Notes: generated by a model not told the origin, from the letters alone. Positions 44,424 to 53,223 are shown, counted from the first letter of the stretch. The stretch: DNA of 64,000 bases from Novosphingobium sp. PP1Y (GCF_000253255.1 NC_015580.1:465001-529000); one strand, 5' to 3'. Numbers and translations: made by a program.

Positions 44424-45428
44424 ATGACGAAGCGCGCGCCACTCGTTGACCAGTTCCAAAGGCGGATAACCTACCTTCGCATGTCGGTGACCGACCGCTG
44501 CGACTTGCGCTGCGCCTATTGCATGCCCGAGCGCATGACCTTCCTGCCGCGCAAGGATGTCCTCAGCCTCGAGGAACTGCACGATCTTGCGCTCGGCTTC
44601 ATTGACCGGGGCATAACCAAGTTGCGTCTGACCGGGGGCGAACCGCTCGTGCGGCGCGACATGATGGAACTTGTGCAAGCGCTCGGCCGCAAGATCGGGG
44701 ACGGGCTCGAGGAATTGACCCTCACCACCAATGGAACCCGTCTCTCCGAGTTTGCCGACGATCTTTTCGCATTCGGTGTGCGGCGCATCAACGTCTCGCT
44801 CGACACGCTCGACCGCGAGACTTTCACCAGGCTCGCGCGCCGCGATTCGCTGCCGCAGGTGCTCGAAGGGCTGGCAGCGGCCAAGGCCGCAGGCCTGAGG
44901 GTCAAGCTCAACACCGTTGCGCTCAAGGGCGTGAACGAGGACCACATCGCCGATCTCGTCGCATGGGCACACGGCGAGGGCTTCGATGCCACGCTGATCG
45001 AGGTGATGCCGCTGGGCGAGGTTGAGGAAGACCGCTTCGACCACTACCTGCCGCTCGTTGCCGTGCGCGAATCGCTGGAGAAGCGCTGGACGCTCAATCC
45101 CAGCGACCACCGCAGCGGCGGCCCGGCGCGCTATTTCGACGTGGCCGAGACCGGCGGAAGGCTGGGCCTGATCACGCCGCTCACCAACAATTTCTGCGAC
45201 GGGTGCAACCGGATCCGCGTTACCGCGACCGGCCAGCTCTATGCCTGTCTCGGCGGCAACGAGCGGGTCGACCTGCGCGCGGCACTGCGCAGCGAGGACC
45301 CTGAGGCGGCGCTTTCCGAAGCGCTCGACGTGGCGATGCGGATCAAGCCCGCGCGCCACCATTTCGCCATCGAGGAACCAGGCGCGGCTCCGGCACTTTC
45401 CCGTCATATGTCCATGACAGGAGGCTGA
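44424..45428 (+). CDS. moaA: GTP 3',8-cyclase
   Basis: A 334-residue radical-SAM enzyme that starts molybdopterin synthesis from GTP. N-terminal iron-sulfur cysteines Cys26, Cys30 and Cys33 are in CDLRCAYCMPERM; the second cluster is in FCDGCNRIRVTATGQLYACL. LTGGEPLVRRD is the SAM-binding part. The C-terminus lacks the usual GG ending (it ends SMTGG, so two glycines are in fact present). Ten bases after the Rossmann-like gene and followed by moaD and moaE. Confidence 0.96.
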   Translation: MTKRAPLVDQFQRRITYLRMSVTDRCDLRCAYCMPERMTFLPRKDVLSLEELHDLALGFIDRGITKLRLTGGEPLVRRDMMELVQALGRKIGDGLEELTLTTNGTRLSEFADDLFAFGVRRINVSLDTLDRETFTRLARRDSLPQVLEGLAAAKAAGLRVKLNTVALKGVNEDHIADLVAWAHGEGFDATLIEVMPLGEVEEDRFDHYLPLVAVRESLEKRWTLNPSDHRSGGPARYFDVAETGGRLGLITPLTNNFCDGCNRIRVTATGQLYACLGGNERVDLRAALRSEDPEAALSEALDVAMRIKPARHHFAIEEPGAAPALSRHMSMTGG

Positions 45429-45433
45429 CTTCG

Positions 45434-45676
45434 ATGTCGCTCAATCTCGTTTTCCTCGGTCGGCTCGAGGATGTGGCCGGTAGGGGAAAGCTCACGGTTC
45501 CGGTGTTGCCGTGTATCGATGCCGTGATCGCGTCGCTCGAGCCGTCGCTCGGTCATGCGCTCAAGGCGCCCAGGGTGAAGCTCGCCGTCAACGGGATCCT
45601 GGTGCAGGATACCGATGCGCCGGTGCTCAAGGACGGCGACGAGATCGCCTTCCTGCCGCCGGTTTCGGGCGGCTGA
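45434..45676 (+). CDS. moaD: Molybdopterin synthase sulfur carrier subunit
   Basis: An 80-residue ubiquitin-like protein ending in the required GlyGly (PPVSGG), which carries the thiocarboxylate sulfur for molybdopterin. It starts five bases after moaA and is followed five bases later by moaE. Confidence 0.94.
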   Translation: MSLNLVFLGRLEDVAGRGKLTVPVLPCIDAVIASLEPSLGHALKAPRVKLAVNGILVQDTDAPVLKDGDEIAFLPPVSGG

Positions 45677-45680
45677 AACG

Positions 45681-46139
45681 GTGGGCTGCGAGAAGCATTC
45701 GGACGTCCGCCTGCTGACCTCGCCCTTCGCTCCGGCGAAGGAGATCGCCGCTTTCGCGGGGAGCCATCCCGAATCGGGCGGCGTCGTCAGCTTCATCGGA
45801 CAGGTGCGCGAAGGCGACGGCGTCGAGGCGCTCGAACTGCAGCACTACGAACCGCTCACCCTGCCGGCGATGGAGAAGCTGGCCGTGAGCGTGCATCGTC
45901 GCTGGGATCTCGACGGGGTGCTTATCGTTCACCGCAGCGGCGTGATGGTACCGGGCGAGCCGATCGTGCTGGTCGGAGCCGCCGCCCGACACCGGCGCGA
46001 CGCCTTCGCCGCGGCCGACTACGCGATGGACCACCTCAAGAGCGAATCCTGGTTCTGGAAGCGGGAGAAGCGCGGCGGCGAATGGCACTGGATCGAGCCG
46101 CGCGAGCAGGACTTCGACGATATCGCCCGCTGGGGCTGA
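45681..46139 (+). CDS. moaE: Molybdopterin synthase catalytic subunit
   Basis: A 152-residue subunit. Family motifs: GGVVSFIGQVRE, LELQHYEPL, IVHRSGVMVPGEPIVLV and the active-site lysines in HLKSESWFWKREK. The GTG at 45681 is chosen as the first in-frame start after moaD; the ribosome site is weak, so coupling to moaD translation is likely. The family core begins near residue 10. Confidence 0.93.
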   Translation: MGCEKHSDVRLLTSPFAPAKEIAAFAGSHPESGGVVSFIGQVREGDGVEALELQHYEPLTLPAMEKLAVSVHRRWDLDGVLIVHRSGVMVPGEPIVLVGAAARHRRDAFAAADYAMDHLKSESWFWKREKRGGEWHWIEPREQDFDDIARWG

Positions 46140-46264
46140 CACGCTCGCGGGGCCGGACAAGATCCTTCGCGAAAAATTTTCAACTCGTTCTCGCGAATTG
46201 ACCGCCGTCAAACAAATCGTCTGCATGGCGAAGCATGATTCCCTTCAAGAAGGAGATCAGCACC

Positions 46265-46684
46265 ATGTCGCAGCGTTTGTCCCATGAACAGCTCCAGCAA
46301 CTTGCCAGAATCACCGATGCGCCAGTGCGCACCCGGGTGGAGCGCAATTTCGGACTGCCGACGGGGCTCTATGTTGCGACAGTGGCGCTCTATCTCGGCT
46401 TTATCGGGGTCATGGCCAGCCTGTTCATGAACCCGGAACTGGCCATTCCGATGGTCGTTTTTGCCGGCTTCGTGGTCTTCGCCTTCGGCCTTGCCGGTTA
46501 CTGGGCGAAGATGAAGCCCGACAACGATACCGCGCCGCTGACATGGGGGCAGTTCGGCAGTCGCGGTATCGATACTCTGAGCGGAAGGCTGACCGCAAGC
46601 GAGGCGGCGATACAGGTCCTCATGCTGCCCGTGCTGATCCTGGGCTGGGGTCTGGCCGTCGCGGTGATCGTGGCCTTCACCTGA
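46265..46684 (+). CDS. Small membrane protein of unknown function
   Basis: A 139-residue protein with a helical, Gln-rich N-terminus (MSQRLSHEQLQQLARITD) and three membrane segments (GLYVATVALYLGFIGVMASLF, IPMVVFAGFVVFAFGLAGYW, IQVLMLPVLILGWGLAVAVIV). AAGGAGA sets the start at 46265 rather than the upstream ATG at 46235. Upstream are two TCGCGAA half-sites about 24 bp apart (46166 and 46191). No family recognised. Confidence 0.82.
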   Translation: MSQRLSHEQLQQLARITDAPVRTRVERNFGLPTGLYVATVALYLGFIGVMASLFMNPELAIPMVVFAGFVVFAFGLAGYWAKMKPDNDTAPLTWGQFGSRGIDTLSGRLTASEAAIQVLMLPVLILGWGLAVAVIVAFT

Positions 46685-46727
46685 GCCGGGGGGCTTTCAG
46701 GTTCCATCTTCGGATGGACGTTCGGAG

Positions 46728-46756
46728 ACCCCTCCCTCGCGAGAGGGAGGGGTTTT
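46728..46756. terminator. Rho-independent terminator, bidirectional
   Basis: An 11-bp perfect stem ACCCCTCCCTC / GAGGGAGGGGT encloses the loop GCGA and is followed by TTTT. It lies between the membrane-protein gene and the convergent lipoprotein gene and can serve both. Confidence 0.85.
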
Positions 46757-46775
46757 CGCATGTCTGGAGGTTGCT

Positions 46776-47312
46776 TCAGCTGCGCAGGCGCGCGGCGAGG
46801 CTTTCGATCACGCCGTCCTGACGCGCGACGATGTCGCTGACCTGCGCGCGCGCCTTCTCGATGGCCTGGGCGCTGGGCGAGAGTTCGAGCGGGGCGGCAT
46901 CGCGCGCCTCGGCATAGAGCGTGTCAAGTTCGGCGAGCGGGGCCACGGTCGCCCCGCGGCGCGATTCGAGAGCGGCGAGGGCGATCTGCGCCGTGGCCCA
47001 GCTGTCACTGGTGACGGCGGCTCCGGCGGCGCCTGCTACGGCGCGCTCGGCAGGGCCCTGCTGCTCCCTGAACTGTGCGTCGGTTTGCTGCGCGGCGGCG
47101 ACCAGCCCGTCTAGCCGGGTGACGAGGTCGGCGCTGGCCGGGGGCAGGGCGGGTTCCTCGGGCGTCTGCTCACCGGCGACCGGCGTGGCGGAGCCGCCGA
47201 TTCGCTCTACCTCGCGCTGGGCGAGCGAGGGATAGCCGCTGGTGGCGGAACAGGCCGCCAGCACGGCGGGCAGGGCGGCGGACAGGAACAGGCGTGCAGT
47301 TGCGCGGATCAT
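46776..47312 (-). CDS. Predicted lipoprotein of unknown function
   Basis: A 178-residue protein with a signal peptide and lipobox VLAACS (lipidated Cys near residue 21). The rest is Ala/Glu-rich and helical (LVTRLDGLVAAAQQTDAQF, AQAIEKARAQVSDIVARQDGVIESLAARL), likely a coiled coil in the periplasm. The ATG at 47312 is chosen because it opens the signal peptide. No family recognised. Confidence 0.82.
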   Translation of the reverse strand: MIRATARLFLSAALPAVLAACSATSGYPSLAQREVERIGGSATPVAGEQTPEEPALPPASADLVTRLDGLVAAAQQTDAQFREQQGPAERAVAGAAGAAVTSDSWATAQIALAALESRRGATVAPLAELDTLYAEARDAAPLELSPSAQAIEKARAQVSDIVARQDGVIESLAARLRS

Positions 47313-47403
47313 GGCCCCGCCATAGCACGGCGCGGGCCTTGCGCGAGGGGGGAAACGCGAGGTCGTCGGCGCAGGGCAATTGCCTTCAATCGCCAGACTC
47401 TGG

Positions 47404-47432
47404 TTGACACGACTCAGGCCTTGGACTAACGG
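47404..47432 (+). promoter_or_regulatory. Predicted rplU promoter
   Basis: A perfect -35 TTGACA at 47404-47409, then 17 bp, then TAACGG as a poor -10. It would give a leader of about 135 bases before rplU, enough room for a ribosomal-protein control hairpin, though none of the known L21 leaders is recognisable. Confidence 0.45.
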
Positions 47433-47574
47433 CACGCACTCTTTCCGGCCCCCGCATCAGGTGGGGTGTCCGGCGCGTCGCCCGCAAGGCTCCACGGTTC
47501 TTCCTGGACCAGAGCGGCCGGGGCAAGGTTGTTTCGGCTCGTTTTCGGGCAATTTGAGATTAGGTAAGGGCACC

Positions 47575-47871
47575 ATGTTCGCAGTTGTGCGCACGGGCGG
47601 CAAGCAATACCGGGTTGCCGCCGGAGACAAGATCGCGGTCGAAAAGCTGGCTGGTGAAGCCGGTGAGACCATCACCCTGGGCGACGTTCTGCTCGCAGGC
47701 AAGGACGGCGAAGTTGCTGACGCCTCGAAGATCAAGGTTTCGGCCGAGATCATCGCTCAGGCCAAGAGCGAGAAGGTCATGGTGTTCAAGAAGCGCCGTC
47801 GTCACAACTACCGTCGCAAGAACGGCCACCGCCAGCAGATGACCCTGCTGCGCATCGTGTCGGTCGGCTGA
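47575..47871 (+). CDS. rplU: 50S ribosomal protein L21
   Basis: A 98-residue ribosomal protein. Start MFAVVRTGGKQYRVAAGDKI and the C-terminal KRRRHNYRRKNGHRQQMTLLRI are family signatures. AGGTAAGGG precedes the ATG at 47575. It is followed 26 bp later by rpmA, the usual order. Confidence 0.98.
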   Translation: MFAVVRTGGKQYRVAAGDKIAVEKLAGEAGETITLGDVLLAGKDGEVADASKIKVSAEIIAQAKSEKVMVFKKRRRHNYRRKNGHRQQMTLLRIVSVG

Positions 47872-47897
47872 GCCCAGACTTCGGAAGGAACTGAGCA

Positions 47898-48167
47898 ATG
47901 GCACATAAGAAAGCAGGCGGCTCGTCGCGCAACGGTCGCGACTCAGCGGGTCGCCGCCTCGGCGTGAAGAAGTTCGGCGGTCAGGAAGTGATCGGCGGCA
48001 ACATCATCGTGCGTCAGCGCGGCACCAAGGTGTACCCGGGCGTGAACGTGGGCATCGGCAAGGATCACACCCTGTTCGCCACTGCCGAAGGTCGCGTGCG
48101 CTTCCACGATGGCAAGCAAGGCCGCAAGTACGTCTCCGTAGACGTCATGGCTGAAGCCGCCGAATAA
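47898..48167 (+). CDS. rpmA: 50S ribosomal protein L27
   Basis: An 89-residue ribosomal protein beginning MAHKKAGGSSRNGRDSAGRR, whose N-terminus reaches the peptidyl-transferase centre. IIVRQRGTKVYPGVNVGIGKDHTLFA is the core. It ends in front of a terminator. Confidence 0.98.
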   Translation: MAHKKAGGSSRNGRDSAGRRLGVKKFGGQEVIGGNIIVRQRGTKVYPGVNVGIGKDHTLFATAEGRVRFHDGKQGRKYVSVDVMAEAAE

Positions 48168-48235
48168 TCGGATGGTCTTGCAAAGGGCCATCCTGACGGG
48201 ATGGCCCCCGCTGGACTGCACAAGTCCGGCAGAAT

Positions 48236-48267
48236 GAGGGAGAGGGCCCCGCCCGTCTCCCTCTTTT
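48236..48267 (+). terminator. Rho-independent terminator after rpmA
   Basis: GAGGGAGA (48236-48243) and TCTCCCTC (48256-48263) form an 8-bp stem across a 12-base loop, followed by TTTT. A second hairpin GGGCCATCC / GGATGGCCC at 48185-48207 precedes it. Confidence 0.75.
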
Positions 48268-48425
48268 CGTATCTCCCTCTTCCGTTGCCCGTATCGAGCC
48301 GATGCGGATGCATTTGCCGCAATTATCCAATCCGCGGCAGCATCCACGTGCTTGAGGACCCGGGCGTAACGTCAATGTCACGTGCCTGCGCTATGTGGGC
48401 CCGGGACTGATGAGTGGAGACCGAA

Positions 48426-49001
48426 GTGTTCATTCGCAGCGATAGGCTGTTCCTGCGCCCGGCGTGGCCGGAGGACCTGCAGGAGCTGGAAACATTGATT
48501 GCGCACGACAGCGCCGCCTGCAATCTTGCGAGCGCGTGCTGGCCTTGCGCCCACGAAGATGCCCTGCGCTTCGTCGCGCACGAGCAGGCCCACGCGCTGC
48601 CGCAGTTCCTCATGACTGTGCCCGGTGCCGACGGCGCCCGTATCGTCGGCTGCATCGGCCTCGACCGGTGCGGCGACGAGGTTGAGCTGTGCTACTGGAT
48701 CGCGCCGGACCACCGAGGTCGGGGCTATGCCCGCGAGGCCGTGAAGGCTGTCGTCGAACTGGCATGGTCGCTGGGACACGCACGAATCGTCGCCAATCAC
48801 TTCGTCGACAGTCCGGCCTCGGGGCGGGTTCTGCATGATGCGGGTTTCCGGCGAACCGGACGCGTTGCCGAGCGTTACAGCGTCGCGCGCAAGCGGGTTT
48901 TCCCGGCGCGGGAATATGTCTTGACCCCTGCCGGATCGGGCGGCTTTGACGATGAAATGAATGGCTTGGCGGCAGGCGGCGACCAGAAGCGTGCGGCTTG
49001 A
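48426..49001 (+). CDS. GNAT acetyltransferase (RimJ/RimL-like), copy 1
   Basis: A 191-residue N-acetyltransferase. It starts FIRSDRLFLRPAWPEDLQEL, and the acetyl-CoA loop is IAPDHRGRGYAREAVKAVV. The GTG at 48426 is chosen by alignment with the neighbouring paralogue and by GGAGA six bases upstream; GTG at 48414 is an alternative. It is followed by a strong terminator, so it is a single-gene unit. Substrate unknown; protein N-termini or small amines are usual for this group. Confidence 0.87.
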   Translation: MFIRSDRLFLRPAWPEDLQELETLIAHDSAACNLASACWPCAHEDALRFVAHEQAHALPQFLMTVPGADGARIVGCIGLDRCGDEVELCYWIAPDHRGRGYAREAVKAVVELAWSLGHARIVANHFVDSPASGRVLHDAGFRRTGRVAERYSVARKRVFPAREYVLTPAGSGGFDDEMNGLAAGGDQKRAA

Positions 49002-49009
49002 GCGTTGCT

Positions 49010-49054
49010 GCCCGACCGCATCCCGCGCCTCGGATGCGGTCGGGCAAGATTTTT
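49010..49054 (+). terminator. Rho-independent terminator
   Basis: A perfect 14-bp stem GCCCGACCGCATCC / GGATGCGGTCGGGC with an 8-base loop, followed by AAGATTTTTG. It ends the first acetyltransferase transcript and isolates it from the second. Confidence 0.88.
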
Positions 49055-49238
49055 GCTGAAATTCCGACCGGAATGTTGGATAAGGGGTTGCCCTGAGGAA
49101 GATCGCAATAATTTTTTAATGCGGCAGAGTCAGGGTTAAAAAGGGAGAGAGTTCGGCCTGAACCTGATTGGGCGCGTGTTTGCGTGCCGATCGGGAAAAG
49201 CTGGAATCGCGGAACAGATAATAACGGAGAACCGTGAA

Positions 49239-49790
49239 ATGTTCGTCCGCACGGAGAGACTGTTTTTAAGACCCGGTTGGCCCGAGGACCTCGAGGATCT
49301 GCTCGAAGTCTTCGAGGACGACGACGTCCAGCCGGACGCATTCGTCGCGCCTTTGCCGCGTACGGCCGGAGAAGTGCGCGAGTTTCTCGAGCGCCCGCGC
49401 GATCCGCGCCTGCCTCATTTCGTCATGTACCTGCGTTCCGCCAGGGGTGCGGAGCTGGTGGGCGGGATCGGCTTTGCCCGCGAAGGTGACCGTATAGAGA
49501 TGGGCTATTGGATCGTCCCGCGCTTCCGCGGCCGCGGCTATGCGGCCGAAGCCGTTCGCGCGGTTCTGAACCAGGCCCGCACGCTGGGCTACCGCAAGGT
49601 CTACGCGAATCACTTCGTGGACAGCAGTGCTCCGGCAAAGGCGCTCGAATCGGCCGGCTTCCACGATACCGGCCGGGTCCATTCGCGCTATAGCGCCGGG
49701 CTGGGCATGGAAACCACCGCGCGGATCTACGTCGCCGAACTAGAACGCCGCACGAGCCCGCGCATCGAACCGACCCTGGCCTCACTCTGA
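49239..49790 (+). CDS. GNAT acetyltransferase (RimJ/RimL-like), copy 2
   Basis: A 183-residue paralogue of the gene before it: FVRTERLFLRPGWPEDLEDL, then MGYWIVPRFRGRGYAAEAVRAVL and YANHFVDSSAPAKALESAGF align along their length. ACGGAGA precedes the ATG at 49239. Upstream, 49080-49150 is AT-rich and should hold its own promoter. Tandem duplication with separate terminators suggests separate regulation. Confidence 0.9.
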   Translation: MFVRTERLFLRPGWPEDLEDLLEVFEDDDVQPDAFVAPLPRTAGEVREFLERPRDPRLPHFVMYLRSARGAELVGGIGFAREGDRIEMGYWIVPRFRGRGYAAEAVRAVLNQARTLGYRKVYANHFVDSSAPAKALESAGFHDTGRVHSRYSAGLGMETTARIYVAELERRTSPRIEPTLASL

Positions 49791-49831
49791 GGGACGGGGG
49801 ACGCGGCGCCTGACAGTCGCCGGGCGAAGGG

Positions 49832-50578
49832 TCATGCCTCGAGCTTGAGCCAGCCCGGCAAGCGGGCGGCGGCAATGCTGTCCGTCCTTGCATGGTCCAC
49901 GGCAAGGCCGAGGTCGGGATAGGCGATCCGCTGCCGCTTCTCGTCCGATTCGGCCAGCGGCAGCACGATCAGGCGGCGATTGACCTTCTGGCGCCAATTC
50001 ATGCGCGCCGTGTTTTCCTGGCCGACGTAACAGCCCTTCGCGAAACTCACGCCGTGCAGCTCGGCGGCGTTGCATTCCAGCCAGAGCGTCGTTCCGTCTC
50101 CCAGTTCCGCCTGGCCTTCCGTCACCCCGAACCGCAGGCGGTGGGCGCGCCACGCTTCATCGGCGCTCTCCAGCTCATGCTCGTCGGTCGTGTCGATGGA
50201 GGAAATCCAGCGCTCGCCCAATGCCGCAAGGCGCGGGTCGGGCGCGGCGCCGTCGCCCACGTGGGGGCGCCAGTGTACGGCCAGCTTCTCGTCGCGCGCG
50301 ATGTCGATGGCGCGGCGCAGCCGGTACATCGAAAGGCGTTTCGCCAGGGCATCGGCGAATTCAGCCTCGCAATCGATCAGCAGGTCCGTGCCCGAAGGCC
50401 AGACGATGAAATCGAACAGGACCTTGCCCTGCGGAGAGAGCAGGCCCGTCCACACCGGGAGCTTGCCCTTGATATCGGAAGTGACGAGGCCCTGGAGGAA
50501 ATCGGCGACATCTTCGCCTGAATTTTCGCGGGGGGAGAGCCGCAGCACGGCGCGCTCGAATAGACGTGTCGCTGACAT
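49832..50578 (-). CDS. ygfZ: Folate-binding YgfZ family protein
   Basis: A 248-residue GcvT-like protein that aids iron-sulfur cluster repair with tetrahydrofolate. The hallmark KGCYVGQEN is near residue 180, and VTSDIKGKL and LLSPQGKVLFDF are in the N-terminal part. ATG at 50578. It follows the second acetyltransferase gene tail to tail. Confidence 0.94.
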   Translation of the reverse strand: MSATRLFERAVLRLSPRENSGEDVADFLQGLVTSDIKGKLPVWTGLLSPQGKVLFDFIVWPSGTDLLIDCEAEFADALAKRLSMYRLRRAIDIARDEKLAVHWRPHVGDGAAPDPRLAALGERWISSIDTTDEHELESADEAWRAHRLRFGVTEGQAELGDGTTLWLECNAAELHGVSFAKGCYVGQENTARMNWRQKVNRRLIVLPLAESDEKRQRIAYPDLGLAVDHARTDSIAAARLPGWLKLEA

Positions 50579-50629
50579 GCCCCCCTAGATGAGCATTTCT
50601 GCGAAGTCGGCAAGGGCGCGCCGGTATTT

Positions 50630-51535
50630 TTACACGCCGCGGGCAAGCCTTTCGCGGACCTCGTCGAGGACCCAGAGCGCGGCGGGACCGGGCGGACCGT
50701 CCTTGCGCCAGAGCGCGACGAGCGAATAGTCGAGAGGAGGACGCTCTGGCAGGTGCAGTTCGACGAGCGCGCCGCTTTCGAGGTCGGCCGCGATGGCATG
50801 GCGCGGCATCGAGCCCCAGCCGATCCCTTCCTTGAGCAGTACGTGCTTGGCGCCGAGATCGGCGAGTCGCCAGGTGCGGGGGCTGAACACGGAAAAGTCG
50901 CGCCCCGCGGTCAGCGGCGAGCGGTCGGTGAGGACGAGTTGCAGGTGCTTGCGCGATTCGCCCGGTGCGATCGCCTCGGCACGGGCCAGGGGATGGGAAG
51001 GCGCAGCAACCGGGACCATTTCCACCGAGCCGACCGTTTCGCGTTGCAGTTCCGGCAGGTCCTGTATGTCCGGCCCGGCGATGGCAAGCGTCGCCTTGCC
51101 ATCGAGAATGAGGCTCGCGACCGCGCCCAGCGCCTCGACATGCAGGCGCAGGGCGACGCTGGGGAACATCACCTGGAAGGCAGCGAGCAGCGAGGCGAGG
51201 ACGGGACCGGGGACCATGACGTCGACCGCCAGCGAAAGCTCTGCTTCCAGTCCCTGTCGTAGGCTGCGCACTTTGGCGAGGAGGGCATCGACGTCGTCGG
51301 AAATGGCGATTGCCTCGGTCAAGAGCGCCTTGCCTGCCTCGGTCAGCTGCGGCTTGCGCGATCCCTCACGATCGAACAGCGACACGTCGAGCTGGCTTTC
51401 GAGCTGTGAGATGGCGTAGCTGACCACCGAAATCGCCCGGCCCAGCTTCTTTGCGGCACGGTTGAAGCTGCCTTCGTCGACCACGGCAAGGAAGCAGCGC
51501 AAGTGATCGAGACTGGGAGGGGCTATGTCGGGCAT
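50630..51535 (-). CDS. LysR family transcriptional regulator
   Basis: A 301-residue regulator with an N-terminal winged helix-turn-helix (LRCFLAVVDEGSFNRAAKKLGRAISVVSYAISQLE) and a C-terminal effector domain. It is divergent from the pirin gene at 51685; the 149-bp gap holds a TTCGAC-TTT-GTCGAA dyad of LysR-box type. It probably controls that gene and, by the shared block, the pirin operon at 169. The inducer is unknown; quinone-like electrophiles are plausible. Confidence 0.93.
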   Translation of the reverse strand: MPDIAPPSLDHLRCFLAVVDEGSFNRAAKKLGRAISVVSYAISQLESQLDVSLFDREGSRKPQLTEAGKALLTEAIAISDDVDALLAKVRSLRQGLEAELSLAVDVMVPGPVLASLLAAFQVMFPSVALRLHVEALGAVASLILDGKATLAIAGPDIQDLPELQRETVGSVEMVPVAAPSHPLARAEAIAPGESRKHLQLVLTDRSPLTAGRDFSVFSPRTWRLADLGAKHVLLKEGIGWGSMPRHAIAADLESGALVELHLPERPPLDYSLVALWRKDGPPGPAALWVLDEVRERLARGV

Positions 51536-51549
51536 GGAACCTCTTCTAT

Positions 51550-51594
51550 TCGACTTTGTCGAACATTTCAGTCGATTTTATCACAATTATCCGA
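51550..51594. promoter_or_regulatory. LysR-box dyad and conserved block, pirin locus 2
   Basis: TTCGAC-TTT-GTCGAA at 51550-51564 is a perfect dyad with T-N11-A spacing, 15 bp from the LysR start. From 51561 it runs into the 34-bp block shared with 70-103 (26 of 34 identical), ending TTATCCG 90 bp before the pirin gene. Likely the regulator's binding site and the pirin promoter. Confidence 0.6.
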
Positions 51595-51684
51595 GATGCC
51601 TGCAAGGCCTATCTGATGTGCGAACACTGGCCGAACCTGTAATTGCAGCGGCCTCCAACGCCTTTAGAGAAAGGAGTGCAAGCC

Positions 51685-52383
51685 ATGATTGAACTCCGTC
51701 CCTTCGACACGATCGGGGCCGCCAACCACGGCTGGCTCGATGCGCATCATCACTTCTCCTTCGCCGACTATCACGATCCGGCGCGGACCAACTGGGGCCG
51801 CCTCAGGGTCTGGAACGACGATACCATCGCTCCCCGGTCCGGCTTTCCGCCGCATCCGCACCGCGACATGGAAATCGTCACTTATGTCCGCACCGGAGCG
51901 ATCACCCACCAGGACAGCCTCGGAAACAAGGGCCGCACCGGCGCCGGCGATGTCCAGGTGATGAGCGCGGGTTCGGGCATCGTCCATTCCGAGTTCAATC
52001 TCGAGGACGAGGATACAACCGTATTCCAGATCTGGATACTGCCCGACGAGCGCGGCGGAGAACCGGGCTGGGGCGCACGTCCCTTTCCCAGGGACGACCG
52101 CGCCGGCTGCTTTGTCACGCTTGCCAGCGGCATCGCCGGCGACGACGACGCGCTGCCGATCCGCGCCGATGCCCGCGTGCTGGGCGCGTCGGTCAAGGCG
52201 GGCGACACCGTGACTTACGCGACGTCCGCAGGCCGCCATGCCTATCTCGTGCCCGCTACCGGCCGCATCCGAATCGGCGAGGTCGAGGCGAATGCCCGCG
52301 ACGGGGTTGCCGTGACCGGACTCGACACCATTACCGTAACTGCACTCGAGGATGCCGAACTGGTCCTCGTCGATGCAGCCTGA
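51685..52383 (+). CDS. Pirin family protein (YhhW-type), second locus
   Basis: A 232-residue pirin very close to the one at 169, with the same ligands at the same positions: His57, His59, His101, Glu103. AAGGAGTGCAAGCC is a good ribosome site for the ATG at 51685. It is followed 43 bp later by a nitroreductase gene and is divergent from a LysR gene, a layout typical of electrophile or quinone stress units. Confidence 0.94.
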   Translation: MIELRPFDTIGAANHGWLDAHHHFSFADYHDPARTNWGRLRVWNDDTIAPRSGFPPHPHRDMEIVTYVRTGAITHQDSLGNKGRTGAGDVQVMSAGSGIVHSEFNLEDEDTTVFQIWILPDERGGEPGWGARPFPRDDRAGCFVTLASGIAGDDDALPIRADARVLGASVKAGDTVTYATSAGRHAYLVPATGRIRIGEVEANARDGVAVTGLDTITVTALEDAELVLVDAA

Positions 52384-52426
52384 AGCCTCCCACTCTCCCA
52401 ACAACTTCCATTTGAAGGATCAAGAC

Positions 52427-53005
52427 ATGACCGGACGCATTGCCCATCCGAAGATCGAAAAGCTCATTGTCGAGCGCTGGTCCCCCCGCGCGTTCGATGG
52501 CAGCGAGATGCCGCAGGAAGACCTCGAGGTAATCCTCGAAGCCGCCGGCTGGGCCCCCTCGGCCTACAACGTTCAGCCCTGGACCTTCCTCTATGCCCGC
52601 AAGGGCGACGCCAACTGGGACCTGCTGCTCTCGCAGCTCGTCGAATTCAACCAGGGCTGGGCGAAGGACGCCTCGGCGCTCGTCTTCATCGTTTCCGACA
52701 AGTACATGCGCTCGGACAAGGGCAACTCCGACAACCACAGCCACAGCTTCGACGCAGGCGCTGCCTGGGCCCTGGCCGCCATCCAGGCACAGGCCATGGG
52801 CTACCACACCCATGGCATGACCGGCATCAAGTTCGGCGAGGCTGAAGCCGCGCTGGGCATCCCCGAAGATCACCGCCTCGAAGCCGCCTTCGTCATCGGC
52901 CGCCAGGGGCCGAAGGAAGCACTGCCCGAATTCCTGCAGGAGCGCGAAGTCGCGGTCGGCCGCAAGCCGGTATCCGAGATCGCCCGCGCCGGCAAGTTCG
53001 CCTGA
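52427..53005 (+). CDS. Nitroreductase family protein
   Basis: A 192-residue FMN flavoprotein. RWSPRAFDG is the family N-terminus, WAPSAYNVQPWTF the FMN-binding part, and GMTGIKFGEAEAALGIP a C-terminal motif. It probably reduces quinones or nitro compounds with NAD(P)H. GAAGGA precedes the ATG at 52427. It follows the pirin gene and ends before a terminator, forming a two-gene unit. Confidence 0.92.
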   Translation: MTGRIAHPKIEKLIVERWSPRAFDGSEMPQEDLEVILEAAGWAPSAYNVQPWTFLYARKGDANWDLLLSQLVEFNQGWAKDASALVFIVSDKYMRSDKGNSDNHSHSFDAGAAWALAAIQAQAMGYHTHGMTGIKFGEAEAALGIPEDHRLEAAFVIGRQGPKEALPEFLQEREVAVGRKPVSEIARAGKFA

Positions 53006-53077
53006 TCCTCAGGCGCTGACCCTACCCCTCAGAGGCGTTCCGACCCTTCCCCTCCCCCACATCGGAACGCTTCGACC

Positions 53078-53112
53078 GACCCGGTCTGCCTCGCGGCAGG
53101 CCGGGTCTTTTT
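53078..53112 (+). terminator. Rho-independent terminator after nitroreductase gene
   Basis: GACCCGGTCTGCC (53078-53090) and GGCAGGCCGGGTC (53095-53107) pair across TCGC with one G-T wobble, followed by TTTTT. Confidence 0.85.
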
Positions 53113-53223
53113 CGTGGGATGGCGACGGACGGCGGCGTCTTGACGAAGGGTCAAAGTCTCGGCTGGGCATACCAAAGAAGATCTCGCTGGCCTCCTTTGG
53201 GCCCAGCGGGCACAGGGCGCGCC

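Noticed and set aside
47433..47574. Ribosomal protein L21 leader RNA
   Set aside because: There is room for one, but I could not draw a structure matching a known leader class.
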